From Epulopiscium sp. Nele67-Bin004 (lineage in GTDB: Bacteria > Bacillota_A > Clostridia > Lachnospirales > Cellulosilyticaceae): 10,784 nt of DNA. Under the pieces are notes generated by a model. That model had not been told where the DNA came from and ran no database searches. It was given only the letters and a program-made list of their open reading frames with translations. Below, piece after piece: positions 1 to 6,666 of this stretch. The translations under genes were made by a program, and so were the position numbers. How positions within the stretch are numbered: the stretch's first letter is position 1; every line of letters starts with the position of its first letter. The stretch lies in contig LNZQ01000054.1 in assembly GCA_002007315.1 (NCBI GenBank), positions 1-10,784 of the forward strand, given 5' to 3'.

Positions 1-135
1 CTCAGCCCCTGTCTGCTTGAACATGTTGCAGTGCCTGCAGTCATTGTGGACCTGATGGACATCCACCACGGCTCAGCCGCAGGTCAGTCTGTGGTTTGCA
101 TTACTAGAGGGCAGCCCACTCCTGTGGTGGAGTGG
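1..135 (+). other. pdgfra: Vertebrate pdgfra-like Ig-domain fragment, chimeric with the bacterial contig
   Basis: Frame 1 of the + strand is open for 45 codons up to a Trp codon at 133-135. It reads through [17 protein letters not shown] and then [10 protein letters not shown]. From memory, human PDGFRA has DLVDDHHGSTGGQTVRC and then EGTPLPDIEW in an extracellular Ig-like domain close to the membrane; about 16 of 30 positions are identical, including the Ig cysteine and the HHGS motif. Base composition is 58% GC against an AT-rich remainder. The bases before about 31 could be exon or the 3' end of an intron, since cag occurs at 29-31 and 37-39. The neighbouring bacterial ParE frame stays recognisable down to the Gly codon at 136-138, so the join is at about 135/136, possibly within a short shared TCC. 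This is most probably an assembly or library chimera with host DNA, not horizontal transfer. PDGFRB or another class III receptor kinase fits less well. Confidence 0.72.
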
Positions 136-1911
136 TCCAAGTCCTTTTGAACGTTGTAACGTATAGTTAGTTTTAATTTTATTTACTATTTGTACTTTTT
201 CACTTTCTGAGTAAGCAAAATGCGTGTGCTTCTTAGTGTTGATTTCATATAGCGGTGTTTCGGCTATATATATTTTGCCTTCTTCAATAAGCGTAGGCAT
301 CAACGTATATATCATAGTTAAAATCAATGCTCTAATTTGGTAACCGTCAACATCTGCATCAGTACATATAATAACTTTGTTCCATCTCAGGTTATCTAAA
401 TTAAATGTATTTAGCTCTTTGCTATGTTTACAATCAATTTCTATTCCGCAACCTAAAACTTTTAACAAATCAACTATTATATCACTTTTAAATATTTTAT
501 CATAATCAGATTTTAAGCAATTTAGAATTTTCCCTCGGACTGGCATAATTCCTTGAAACTCTGCATTTCTCCCCAACTTGCATGAGCCAAGAGCCGAATC
601 CCCTTCCACTATATAAAGTTCTCTAATTCCTCTGTCTTTTGTACGACAGTCAACAAACTTTTTTATTCTATTACTTATATCTATACTTCCACCTAATTGC
701 TTACGAACGTTGATACGTGTGCGTTCTGCTTTTTCTCTGCTTCGCTTGTTAATTAGTATTTGCTTTGCAATCTTTTCTGCTTCTTCTCGATTTTCAATAA
801 AATATACATGAAGATAACTTCTTATGAAATCTTGCATCGCTTCTGCAATAAATTTATTTGTAATAGATTTTTTAGTTTGATTTTCATAACTTGTAATAGT
901 TGAAAATGAATTTGTCACTAGTATTAAACTATCTTGTATATCTACAAATGTAATTCTCTTTTCATCTTTTGTGTATAAGCCTTCTGATTTGATGTACTGA
1001 TCAATGCTATATATTAGAGCGTTTCTTACTGCTCTATCTGGCGAACCCCCGTATTCCAAAAAGCTTGAGTTATGGTAATATTCTAGTAAGTTTGTCGTAT
1101 TACAAAACGTCAGTGCTATTTGAAACTTTAATTTGTATTCTGGACGATCTGGACTATCTTGTCCTCTTGTTTCGGTTTCTAACAACAGAACATCTGTAAA
1201 TTCTTCACCTTTTGAAATTTCTTTAACGTACCCTTCTATACCTTCTGGGTATATATAAGTTGTAGTGGATTTTGCTATTTCATCAGTAAAAATAAATTTT
1301 AAGCCTTTATTTACTACAGCCTGTCTTTTTAAAATGCTATGAAAATAATCGCTACTTACGTTTATATCTGTAAATACTTTGTTGTCTGGCTTCCAGTGAA
1401 TTTTAGTTCCTGTATTAGTACACCCTGTCGATGTCTTTTTTAAGCCACCAATATTTTCACCACGCTCAAAATGTAGTTCATAACAATTTCCTGCTTTGCA
1501 GACTTTTACGTCCATATACTCTGAACTATATTGAGTTGCACAAGCACCTAAACCATTTAAGCCCAAACTAAATTCATAGTTTTTTCCTTCGTTCGTATTA
1601 TATTTACCACCTGCATAAAGTTCACAAAAAATTAAGTCCCAGTTGTAACGTTCTTCTTTTGGATTATAATCAAGAGGCATTCCACGCCCTTCATCTTCTA
1701 TTGTTATCGCATGATCGTTATGTAATGTTACGTTTATTACATTACCATAGCCCTCTTTTGCTTCGTCAATAGAATTTGATAATATCTCAAATATCGAATG
1801 TTGACACCCTTCAATTCCATCAGAACCAAATATAACTCCTGGTCTGAGCCGTACTCTGTCCGCCCCTTTTAGAGACGATATACTTTGGTTTCCATACTCA
1901 TTTTTATCCAT
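73..1911 (-). CDS. parE: ParE/GyrB-like type II DNA topoisomerase subunit B, 3' end lost at a chimeric join
   Basis: This is the ATPase subunit of an ATP-dependent type II topoisomerase, which pairs with a GyrA/ParC-like cleavage subunit to relax or decatenate DNA. Numbered from the TTG at 1926, the GHKL ATPase shows ILSNSIDEA (48-56), DEGRGMP (78-84) and GLNGLGA (122-128), and a QTK loop at 350-352 supplies the catalytic Lys. The TOPRIM domain shows EGDSALGS (441-448), PVRGKILN (462-469) and TDADVDG (522-528), with the metal-binding acidic residues kept. [10 protein letters not shown] and QRSKGLG (591-597) differ from the usual EGDSAGGSAK and QRYKGLG and suit the divergent second topoisomerase of Lachnospirales. 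After Gly597 (136-138) the frame enters foreign DNA and stops at 73-75, so the last 20 residues are spurious and roughly 50-70 native residues are missing. The ATG at 1911 is preferred because GGGTGAT lies 4 bases upstream of it. A parC-like gene probably followed in the real genome. Confidence 0.88.
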   Translation of the reverse strand: MDKNEYGNQSISSLKGADRVRLRPGVIFGSDGIEGCQHSIFEILSNSIDEAKEGYGNVINVTLHNDHAITIEDEGRGMPLDYNPKEERYNWDLIFCELYAGGKYNTNEGKNYEFSLGLNGLGACATQYSSEYMDVKVCKAGNCYELHFERGENIGGLKKTSTGCTNTGTKIHWKPDNKVFTDINVSSDYFHSILKRQAVVNKGLKFIFTDEIAKSTTTYIYPEGIEGYVKEISKGEEFTDVLLLETETRGQDSPDRPEYKLKFQIALTFCNTTNLLEYYHNSSFLEYGGSPDRAVRNALIYSIDQYIKSEGLYTKDEKRITFVDIQDSLILVTNSFSTITSYENQTKKSITNKFIAEAMQDFIRSYLHVYFIENREEAEKIAKQILINKRSREKAERTRINVRKQLGGSIDISNRIKKFVDCRTKDRGIRELYIVEGDSALGSCKLGRNAEFQGIMPVRGKILNCLKSDYDKIFKSDIIVDLLKVLGCGIEIDCKHSKELNTFNLDNLRWNKVIICTDADVDGYQIRALILTMIYTLMPTLIEEGKIYIAETPLYEINTKKHTHFAYSESEKVQIVNKIKTNYTLQRSKGLGPLHHRSGLPSSNANHRLTCG

Positions 1912-1915
1912 TTTC

Positions 1916-1922
1916 ATCACCC
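1916..1922 (-). promoter_or_regulatory. Ribosome binding site deciding the parE start
   Basis: On the minus strand GGGTGAT is followed by GAAA and then the ATG at 1911-1909. Possible earlier starts (TTG at 1926, GTG at 1920, ATG at 1917) overlap this sequence or lack one of their own, so the protein most likely begins MDKNEYG. Confidence 0.55.
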
Positions 1923-1977
1923 ACAATTATATTTTCTGTCTATACTCTAATATAAAACACTAGGAGTTGTCAAGGAA

Positions 1978-2604
1978 TCAATCAGCCAAATACACTTCTG
2001 GAGCTTGTGGCTCATAGCCATTTAGTTCAACTTTTACTTCTTTTATAAATATATCTTGTTTTGGTTGATAATCACTGTCGAGTTCTGTCGTACCAAAGTT
2101 GTCGATAACTTCCATACCAGATATTACCTTGCCAAATGCACTATATTGACCATTTAAATGTCTTGCATCTTGCGTTAAAATAAAAAATTGTGAACCTTCA
2201 GTGTTAAAATCTTGTCCTCTTGCCATAGACACAGTTCCTCTAGTCAAGCTTATGCTATTGCTTGTCCCATTATACTTACATTCGCTTTCGATGTAATAAC
2301 CAGGGTAACCATATCCATCTCCAATCGGGTCACCTGCTTGAACGAAATATCCTGGGATAATTCGACTTACAAATGTATATTCATAAAATCCTTGGTCTGC
2401 CAAATCCAAAAAGTTGTTTACTGTGTTCGGTGCTTGTGAGGGGTATAGCTCTATAACTACTTCTTTGTTGTTACTAAATACTACTGTTACAACTGGGTAA
2501 TTGTTTGACTTGCCAATATTAAATGCAAATAGTGTATCTTTAAATAAATACAACGAAACCACTATTATACTCATCAAACATATACTCATAAATATTTTTT
2601 TCAT
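1978..2604 (-). CDS. Cyclophilin-type peptidyl-prolyl cis-trans isomerase, membrane-anchored or secreted
   Basis: The 208-residue protein catalyses cis-trans isomerisation of X-Pro bonds and so helps proteins fold. Residues 3-28 form a hydrophobic signal or anchor segment after two lysines, with no lipobox Cys, so it should act on the outer face of the membrane. The cyclophilin domain spans about 38-195. It shows YPSQAPNTVNNF (54-65), the catalytic Arg81 in VSRII, YFVQAGDP (86-93), SMARG (126-130), GSQFFI (137-142) and LNGQYSAFGKV (150-160). By alignment to human CypA, R55, F60, Q63, M101 and F113 equivalents appear kept, while the W121 and H126 positions are His149 and Tyr154; Tyr at the latter is common in bacterial cyclophilins. 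The stop is 66 bases before parE on the same strand with no terminator between, so co-transcription is possible. GGATGG at 2612-2617 upstream of ATG 2604 is a modest ribosome binding site. Confidence 0.93.
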   Translation of the reverse strand: MKKIFMSICLMSIIVVSLYLFKDTLFAFNIGKSNNYPVVTVVFSNNKEVVIELYPSQAPNTVNNFLDLADQGFYEYTFVSRIIPGYFVQAGDPIGDGYGYPGYYIESECKYNGTSNSISLTRGTVSMARGQDFNTEGSQFFILTQDARHLNGQYSAFGKVISGMEVIDNFGTTELDSDYQPKQDIFIKEVKVELNGYEPQAPEVYLAD

Positions 2605-2610
2605 AATTTA

Positions 2611-2650
2611 GTCCATCCTTAATTTCAAAAATTCATTTGATATTATGGAC
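2611..2650 (-). promoter_or_regulatory. Inverted repeat covering the cyclophilin gene ribosome binding site
   Basis: On the minus strand GTCCAT (2650-2645) is perfectly complementary to ATGGAC (2616-2611), and a second short pair TCAAA/TTTGA lies inside. The 3' arm overlaps the GGATGG ribosome binding site. If transcription starts upstream of 2650 (an AT-rich TATAAA occurs near 2658-2671), the hairpin could mask translation start; if it starts later, the repeat could instead be an operator. Six paired bases with a 28-base interval is weak evidence, and chance is possible. Confidence 0.25.
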
Positions 2651-2670
2651 GCACTTTTTATATTTTATAC

Positions 2671-2706
2671 AAAAACCCTCCAAATTTTTATAAAATCTGG
2701 AGGGTT
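2671..2706 (-). terminator. Intrinsic terminator of the DUF1292 gene
   Basis: On the minus strand AACCCTCCA (2706-2698) pairs with TGGAGGGTT (2682-2674). Pairing continues inward through GATTTT/AAAATT (one G-U pair) to a 3-base loop, and the stem is followed by TTTTTG. It starts 7 bases after the DUF1292 stop codon and separates that gene from the cyclophilin gene downstream. Confidence 0.87.
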
Positions 2707-2713
2707 AGTTATA

Positions 2714-3064
2714 TTATTCTTCTTCACCAAAAAATAGCGTGTGAAATTCTTCCACAACTTTATCATATTCTTCGTCTGACTCAATGTCTGCTAATTCAAC
2801 ATCATCTGTTTCCGCATTTTCATGATAACGATAAATAAATATTTCATCACCATCTTCTTCGTTTTCTGGTGAAATAGCGATATACTCTTGGTCGTCTACC
2901 TCAAATACTCCTATTACATCGCAAGCTATTTCTTTATCATCATCTTCAAAAGTGATATAAATAGTGGCTTTTTCTCCACATCCGCAATCGTCACCGCATC
3001 CTCCGTGATTTTCATGTTCATGATGTCCGTGTCCGCCACATCCGCATTCGTGTTCTTTTGACAT
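2714..3064 (-). CDS. DUF1292 family protein with Cys/His-rich N-terminus
   Basis: This is a small acidic 116-residue protein of the DUF1292 (YrzB-like) family found across Firmicutes; its function is not established. Residues 1-32 are packed with possible metal ligands: Cys 7, 9, 23, 27 and 29 and His 5, 12, 14, 15, 17 and 20, separated mostly by Gly, Glu and Asp. Residues 33-110 form the DUF1292 core, with alternating beta-type stretches such as ATIYITF, IACDVIGVFEV, EYIAISP and EIFIYRY, and then a very acidic tail ending GEEE. There is no signal peptide or membrane segment, so it is cytosolic. GAGAGGAG lies 9 bases upstream of the ATG at 3064. The gene is monocistronic by context: it diverges from the lysozyme gene and is closed by a strong terminator. 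The head suggests binding of Zn, Ni, Cu or another metal, but that is inference from composition only. Confidence 0.88.
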   Translation of the reverse strand: MSKEHECGCGGHGHHEHENHGGCGDDCGCGEKATIYITFEDDDKEIACDVIGVFEVDDQEYIAISPENEEDGDEIFIYRYHENAETDDVELADIESDEEYDKVVEEFHTLFFGEEE

Positions 3065-3115
3065 TTTAAATGTCTCCTCTCAAAAAAATTATTTTATTCC
3101 TAGAAAGTATTTCCA

Positions 3116-3143
3116 CTTATCTTTTAAATAATACAAGTGTCAC
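3116..3143 (-). promoter_or_regulatory. Candidate promoter for the DUF1292 gene
   Basis: On the minus strand GTGACA (3143-3138, 5 of 6 matches to TTGACA) is followed after 16 bases by GATAAG (3121-3116, 4 of 6 matches to TATAAT). This would give a leader of about 45 bases. The -35 box overlaps the -35 region of the divergent lysozyme promoter. The match is weak and alternatives exist in this AT-rich spacer. Confidence 0.3.
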
Positions 3144-3168
3144 CATTTTTTATTGCTCGTCATATAAT
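3140..3168 (+). promoter_or_regulatory. Candidate sigma-A promoter for the GH25 lysozyme gene
   Basis: A perfect -10 box TATAAT lies at 3163-3168, with a poor -35 (TCACCA, 3140-3145) 17 bases upstream. A start near 3175 would leave a leader of about 19 bases that still holds the GAGGGGG ribosome binding site at 3179-3185. A start in this position would exclude the long-form reading frame beginning at 3137. Confidence 0.45.
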
Positions 3169-3193
3169 TATTGTATGCGAGGGGGTCAAATTT

Positions 3194-4063
3194 ATGAAAA
3201 AACTAGCATTTTTGTGTGCATTATTCATCTCTAGTACAGTGTTCGGAGCAACAACCTACAACGGAATTGATGTAAGTAAATGGTCTGGTACTATCGACTT
3301 CACATCTGTAAAAGACGATAATATTGATATAGTGTACATTAGAGCAGCATATGGTGGGAGTTATGAAGACCCAAACTTTTCAACTAACTATACTTCTGCC
3401 AAAGATGCTGACCTAAAAATTGGATTTTATCACTATATTACTGCAACCTCAACTAGTGAGGCTGAAACTCAAGCTGAATATTTTTATAACCTAATTAAAG
3501 ACAAAGACCAAGATTGTGTACCTGTTATGGACTTTGAACTTACAGGACTTTCTGACTCAGATGCAAATGAAATAGCCGAGGCATATTTAAGTAAACTAGA
3601 ATCACTTATGAGTATTACGCCTATGATTTATAGTAACGAATCAACAGTTGCTGACGTATTTGATTCATCACTTACAAAATACTTACTATGGATAGCCGAA
3701 TATGGTGTTACTGAGCCAAAAAGTACTGGCAACTGGGACACTTGGGACGGCTTTCAATATAGCGATACTGGTAGTGTAAGCGGTATTTCTGGAAACGTCG
3801 ACATGGATTATTTTAAAGATACAGTATTTATCGACTACAGCTCAAGTTCATCTACTTCTACTACCTCTACTACTTCAACTAGTTCTTCTACTAGCAGTTC
3901 TTCTAGTAGTTCTTCAACCGTTACTTATACAATCAAACGTGGAGATACGTTGTCTAGTATAGCAAAGAAATATGACACAACTGTTAACAAAATATCAGAA
4001 CTTAATAATATTTCAAATCCTGATTTAATATATTCAGGCGAAACATTAATAATTTCGGAATAA
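3194..4063 (+). CDS. Secreted GH25 lysozyme (muramidase) with C-terminal LysM domain
   Basis: GH25 enzymes hydrolyse the beta-1,4 bond between N-acetylmuramic acid and N-acetylglucosamine in peptidoglycan. The ATG at 3194 (289 aa) is chosen because GAGGGGG lies 8 bases upstream and the protein then opens with a classic signal peptide (MKK, hydrophobic 4-17, likely cleavage near residues 18-20). The in-frame ATG at 3137 would bury this signal. The GH25 domain covers about 22-213: GIDVSKW (24-30) with Asp26, VMDFE (111-115) with Asp113 and Glu115 as catalytic acids, and NVDMDYF (201-207) near the C-terminus. A Ser/Thr linker (215-243) joins it to one LysM domain (244-288), with [16 protein letters not shown] at its start, which binds glycan strands. 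The enzyme is therefore wall-bound outside the cell, suited to wall turnover or attack on neighbours. It stands alone, divergent from DUF1292 and convergent with the c-di-GMP genes. Confidence 0.94.
   Translation: MKKLAFLCALFISSTVFGATTYNGIDVSKWSGTIDFTSVKDDNIDIVYIRAAYGGSYEDPNFSTNYTSAKDADLKIGFYHYITATSTSEAETQAEYFYNLIKDKDQDCVPVMDFELTGLSDSDANEIAEAYLSKLESLMSITPMIYSNESTVADVFDSSLTKYLLWIAEYGVTEPKSTGNWDTWDGFQYSDTGSVSGISGNVDMDYFKDTVFIDYSSSSSTSTTSTTSTSSSTSSSSSSSSTVTYTIKRGDTLSSIAKKYDTTVNKISELNNISNPDLIYSGETLIISE
3836..3922 (+). repeat. Low-complexity Ser/Thr codon tract in the lysozyme linker
   Basis: The linker encodes almost only Ser and Thr through short imperfect repeats of tct/act/agt/tca-type codons (for example tctactacctctactact and agttcttct units). 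It joins the GH25 and LysM domains, and length change by slippage would remain in frame when whole codons are gained or lost. Confidence 0.75.
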
Positions 4064-4069
4064 TTTGTC

Positions 4070-4096
4070 AAAAAAGAGGGCGATTATGCGTCGCCC
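4070..4096 (-). terminator. Intrinsic terminator ending the c-di-GMP gene run
   Basis: On the minus strand GGGCGA (4096-4091) pairs with TCGCCC (4083-4078) around a CGCATAA loop, followed by TC and TTTTTT. The U-tract is on the minus strand only, so this mainly serves the genes coming from the right. The convergent lysozyme gene, ending at 4063, lacks a comparable + strand U-tract directly after the stem. Confidence 0.85.
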
Positions 4097-4142
4097 CTAA
4101 AAAAATATTTTTCATATAAACTACTTTAAAATTTGTTGCTCC

Positions 4143-5369
4143 CTAAAATACTCTTTTTACTGCTCGTTCTTTTTTCTTGCTCTTTTTAAATTCATACATT
4201 CGTTCATCAGCTAATGCAATAATAGACATAGTGTCAAGCTTTCTAGTTTCGTGGACACTAACTATTCCATAACTTACAGAAGTCTCATATTGCTTATTGT
4301 AACGCTCTTTTACTAGATTTACATCAGCATACACTGATAACGTACAACGTGTTGGTTCATACTCATCTTCACCTGTTCCAACAATCAAAAATTCGTCCCC
4401 TCCAAGCCGTACAATCAATGTATTTTGAAAGTTTCGCTTCAACAAATCAGTAACTGTTAATATATAAAAATCACCTTCATTATGTCCAAAATTATCATTT
4501 ACAGTTTTTAAGCCGTCCATATCTATAAACGCCACATAAAAATTTATTTTATGCTCTTTATAAAATTCAATACGTTCTATCCCTACTTCTCGCAAATATA
4601 ATCCTGTAAACGAATCTTTGTGCACTGTACGATTAAGTTCTTTTATACGTTCTTCTTCTTCACGAACAAGCCCTTCATATTTTTCAAATTGTTTAACTTC
4701 TAAGTGTAATGTTGCAAAAATATAACTGTATATAATGGCAACTAAAAATCCAATAATTGTAACAATACCTACTTTAAGATTTAACACAACTATTCTAGTA
4801 TCGTCTATGTGAATTGCATTATCTATATTAACTATCACTAGTGCATATGCAAATACAACTAACAAAATTTTGCATGCTAATTCCAAACTTTGCTTGTGTG
4901 ATAATAATATATCAATCTTTTCTTTGGGGATTGTATGTTTTAAAAATATAATTTGAAGTGTTGCTGGAACTAATGTTGAAATAGTTGTAATAAGCCGCAT
5001 GTCAATTGCATTTCGTTGATTTAATATACTATCATTTGTTATAAATGCAATTAGTGCAACAACGACAAGCCCTATTGCATACATATTAATATTAAAACAT
5101 AATGCTCCAAAAAAACATATTAATAAATTTTTCTTGTAAATATAAGAAAACTGCATAGTATAACATGCTATATAAAACAATATTGGGTCATAATTGTTAA
5201 ATAAAAATATATGAGGTACTATAAACATTATACAATTTATTAGACTTGTCATGATTATAATTTTACCTATTTCCATCGTAGGCACATACAAATAAGACAA
5301 GTAACTAAACATAGCATAGTTATATATTAATAGTAGCAAAAAGAAAATTAATGTGCTTAAATCGGACAT
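4143..5369 (-). CDS. Polytopic membrane diguanylate cyclase (GGDEF)
   Basis: This is predicted to make cyclic di-GMP from two GTP at the inner face of the membrane. Residues 1-222 hold about seven hydrophobic segments (roughly 6-28, 34-57, 62-80, 82-112, 124-145, 162-182 and 196-222) with no input domain that I recognise. A charged helix at 223-250, probably coiled coil, leads to the GGDEF domain (251-400). The active site is intact: GGDEF at 323-327, metal-binding Asp283 in FIDMDGLK, guanine-contacting Asn291 and Asp300 in GHNEGD. The inhibitory RxxD I-site is absent: the aligned positions are FQNT (314-317). The ATG at 5369 lies 13 bases inside the upstream gene and is preceded by GGAGGGGAG (5381-5373), which implies translational coupling. 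It is the last gene before the terminator at 4070-4096. The signal it senses cannot be told from sequence. Confidence 0.9.
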   Translation of the reverse strand: MSDLSTLIFFLLLLIYNYAMFSYLSYLYVPTMEIGKIIIMTSLINCIMFIVPHIFLFNNYDPILFYIACYTMQFSYIYKKNLLICFFGALCFNINMYAIGLVVVALIAFITNDSILNQRNAIDMRLITTISTLVPATLQIIFLKHTIPKEKIDILLSHKQSLELACKILLVVFAYALVIVNIDNAIHIDDTRIVVLNLKVGIVTIIGFLVAIIYSYIFATLHLEVKQFEKYEGLVREEEERIKELNRTVHKDSFTGLYLREVGIERIEFYKEHKINFYVAFIDMDGLKTVNDNFGHNEGDFYILTVTDLLKRNFQNTLIVRLGGDEFLIVGTGEDEYEPTRCTLSVYADVNLVKERYNKQYETSVSYGIVSVHETRKLDTMSIIALADERMYEFKKSKKKERAVKRVF

Positions 5370-6613
5370 ACTCTCCCCTCCATTTCAGCATAAAATTTAT
5401 CTTTATCTTTTCTCATTATAACGTCAACTCGTTCTAATATTTCATCTAGTCCTTGTCTTGCCTCACTATAAGTAACTAACAACTCCCCAATGCTTGCCGA
5501 CACCCTAAAAAGTGATTCCAGTTCGTTTTCTTCTTCAATAGCAGTTCTTATTCTTTGAGTTACTTGTTTCAAATTTTCTTCTGATGTATTTGAAATAAAC
5601 ACCAAAATCTCATCTCCACCAGTTCTTCCTGCAACATCTTGGCCATTTTCACGTATACTTGTTCTTGTTGCATGTGCGATTCTCTTTATAAGCCTATCCC
5701 CTGCTTCATGCCCATAAGTATCATTTACAAACTTTAACCCATTAATATCAATAAAAATTATCCCGTGTATCACATCTCCTTTTATAACTTCCATCAAGGC
5801 TGACTTTATACAATTAATAATATACATTTTATTATATAAGTTGGTTAGTTCGTCCTTAGTTACTCGTGTCACAATTTGTTCTCTTTGGTCACGTAGTTCA
5901 TTATAAAAAACTTTTGCCTCTGTAGTTTTTCGGCGATATACATCTATTCCTGCACTATCAACAGTGTGATACAATACTGTATAGTATAATATCATGTTAA
6001 AACATACTGTAGCCATAACCATCAATATTTGTTCCACATATGTATACTCTAAAATTATAACAAACTCATCAAACCCAACTTGCAATGTAAGTAATATCGC
6101 TAACACAGAAATCATATCCGCATAACCTTTTGAATTTACAATTCTACGTAAATTGTTCATTCCCAAAGTTTTAATAGTAAAACCTGCAATAACTGTTAAT
6201 ATTAAATACATTAATATTATAACTTGTATTCGTAAATCAACTTGTGTAAAAGCTTGTGTTGTTGACACTCCATAAGCATATGTCACAAATTTAATCATGC
6301 CCAAAAAGACTGTACTCATATTTACTATTATATAAGTTGAAATACATAAAGCAATACGCATCGTTGCCCCCAAATACATACACTCTATCACAAGCAATGC
6401 TAATCCCACCGAATAAAAGTAATAGTGTGGTATATCCAACAAATATATACCAGTATATACACTAGCATTTATAACCCCAAATATAATATTTCTAATATAG
6501 TTAATACTTGATTTTTCAGAAATTATCCTCTGTGATATCGAAAGAGCAATTGCACTATATGCTATTTGAACCATAAGTGCAAATAACCCTAATATCAAAT
6601 CTAGGCTTATCAT
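5357..6613 (-). CDS. Polytopic membrane GGDEF protein with GGDEI active-site motif
   Basis: This is a second membrane GGDEF protein (418 aa). Residues 1-216 hold about seven hydrophobic segments (near 3-28, 40-60, 66-82, 86-112, 128-150, 165-188 and 193-216); the layout matches the next gene, but I see no clear sequence likeness in this part. A charged helix (226-250) precedes the GGDEF domain (252-415). Metal-binding Asp289 (FIDING), Asn297, Asp306 in GHEAGD and Asp334-Glu335 are kept. The signature reads GGDEI (332-336) instead of GGDEF, and the I-site is NGQD (323-326) instead of RxxD. Cyclase activity is therefore likely but not assured, and product inhibition at the I-site is unlikely. 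A strong AAGGAGG (6627-6621) lies 7 bases before the ATG. Its 3' end overlaps the following membrane GGDEF gene by 13 bases. A terminator lies only 27 bases upstream of the start codon. Confidence 0.88.
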   Translation of the reverse strand: MISLDLILGLFALMVQIAYSAIALSISQRIISEKSSINYIRNIIFGVINASVYTGIYLLDIPHYYFYSVGLALLVIECMYLGATMRIALCISTYIIVNMSTVFLGMIKFVTYAYGVSTTQAFTQVDLRIQVIILMYLILTVIAGFTIKTLGMNNLRRIVNSKGYADMISVLAILLTLQVGFDEFVIILEYTYVEQILMVMATVCFNMILYYTVLYHTVDSAGIDVYRRKTTEAKVFYNELRDQREQIVTRVTKDELTNLYNKMYIINCIKSALMEVIKGDVIHGIIFIDINGLKFVNDTYGHEAGDRLIKRIAHATRTSIRENGQDVAGRTGGDEILVFISNTSEENLKQVTQRIRTAIEEENELESLFRVSASIGELLVTYSEARQGLDEILERVDVIMRKDKDKFYAEMEGRVCPI

Positions 6614-6640
6614 AAAATCGCCTCCTTTTCCTATTGCTTT

Positions 6641-6666
6641 AAAAAAAAGAGAGGATATCCCTCTCT
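6641..6666 (-). terminator. Intrinsic terminator inside the c-di-GMP gene run, overlapping a stop codon
   Basis: On the minus strand AGAGAGG (6666-6660) and CCTCTCT (6654-6648) form a 7-base stem around a GATAT loop, followed by an eight-base run of T (6648-6641). The first two bases of the stem belong to the TAG stop of the phosphodiesterase gene. It lies between two co-directional genes, so it probably lowers expression of the two membrane GGDEF genes relative to the upstream genes. Confidence 0.88.

Noticed and set aside
1..135. Horizontal transfer of a vertebrate gene into the bacterium
   Set aside because: The fragment starts at the very edge, breaks an essential conserved gene mid-domain and keeps vertebrate composition; an assembly or library chimera is much simpler.
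1949..1973. A perfect TTGACA (1973-1968, minus strand) as a parE promoter
   Set aside because: The best -10-like box, TATATT, is only 13 bases away and the 17-base position holds TTAGAG, so a functional promoter is not supported.
2212..2439. A + strand reading frame of 75 codons inside the cyclophilin gene
   Set aside because: It lies opposite the well-conserved cyclophilin domain, has no ribosome binding site and resembles no protein I know.
3137..3193. Upstream in-frame start for the lysozyme at 3137
   Set aside because: It would overlap the probable promoter (TATAAT 3163-3168), lacks a ribosome binding site and places 19 residues before a normal signal peptide.
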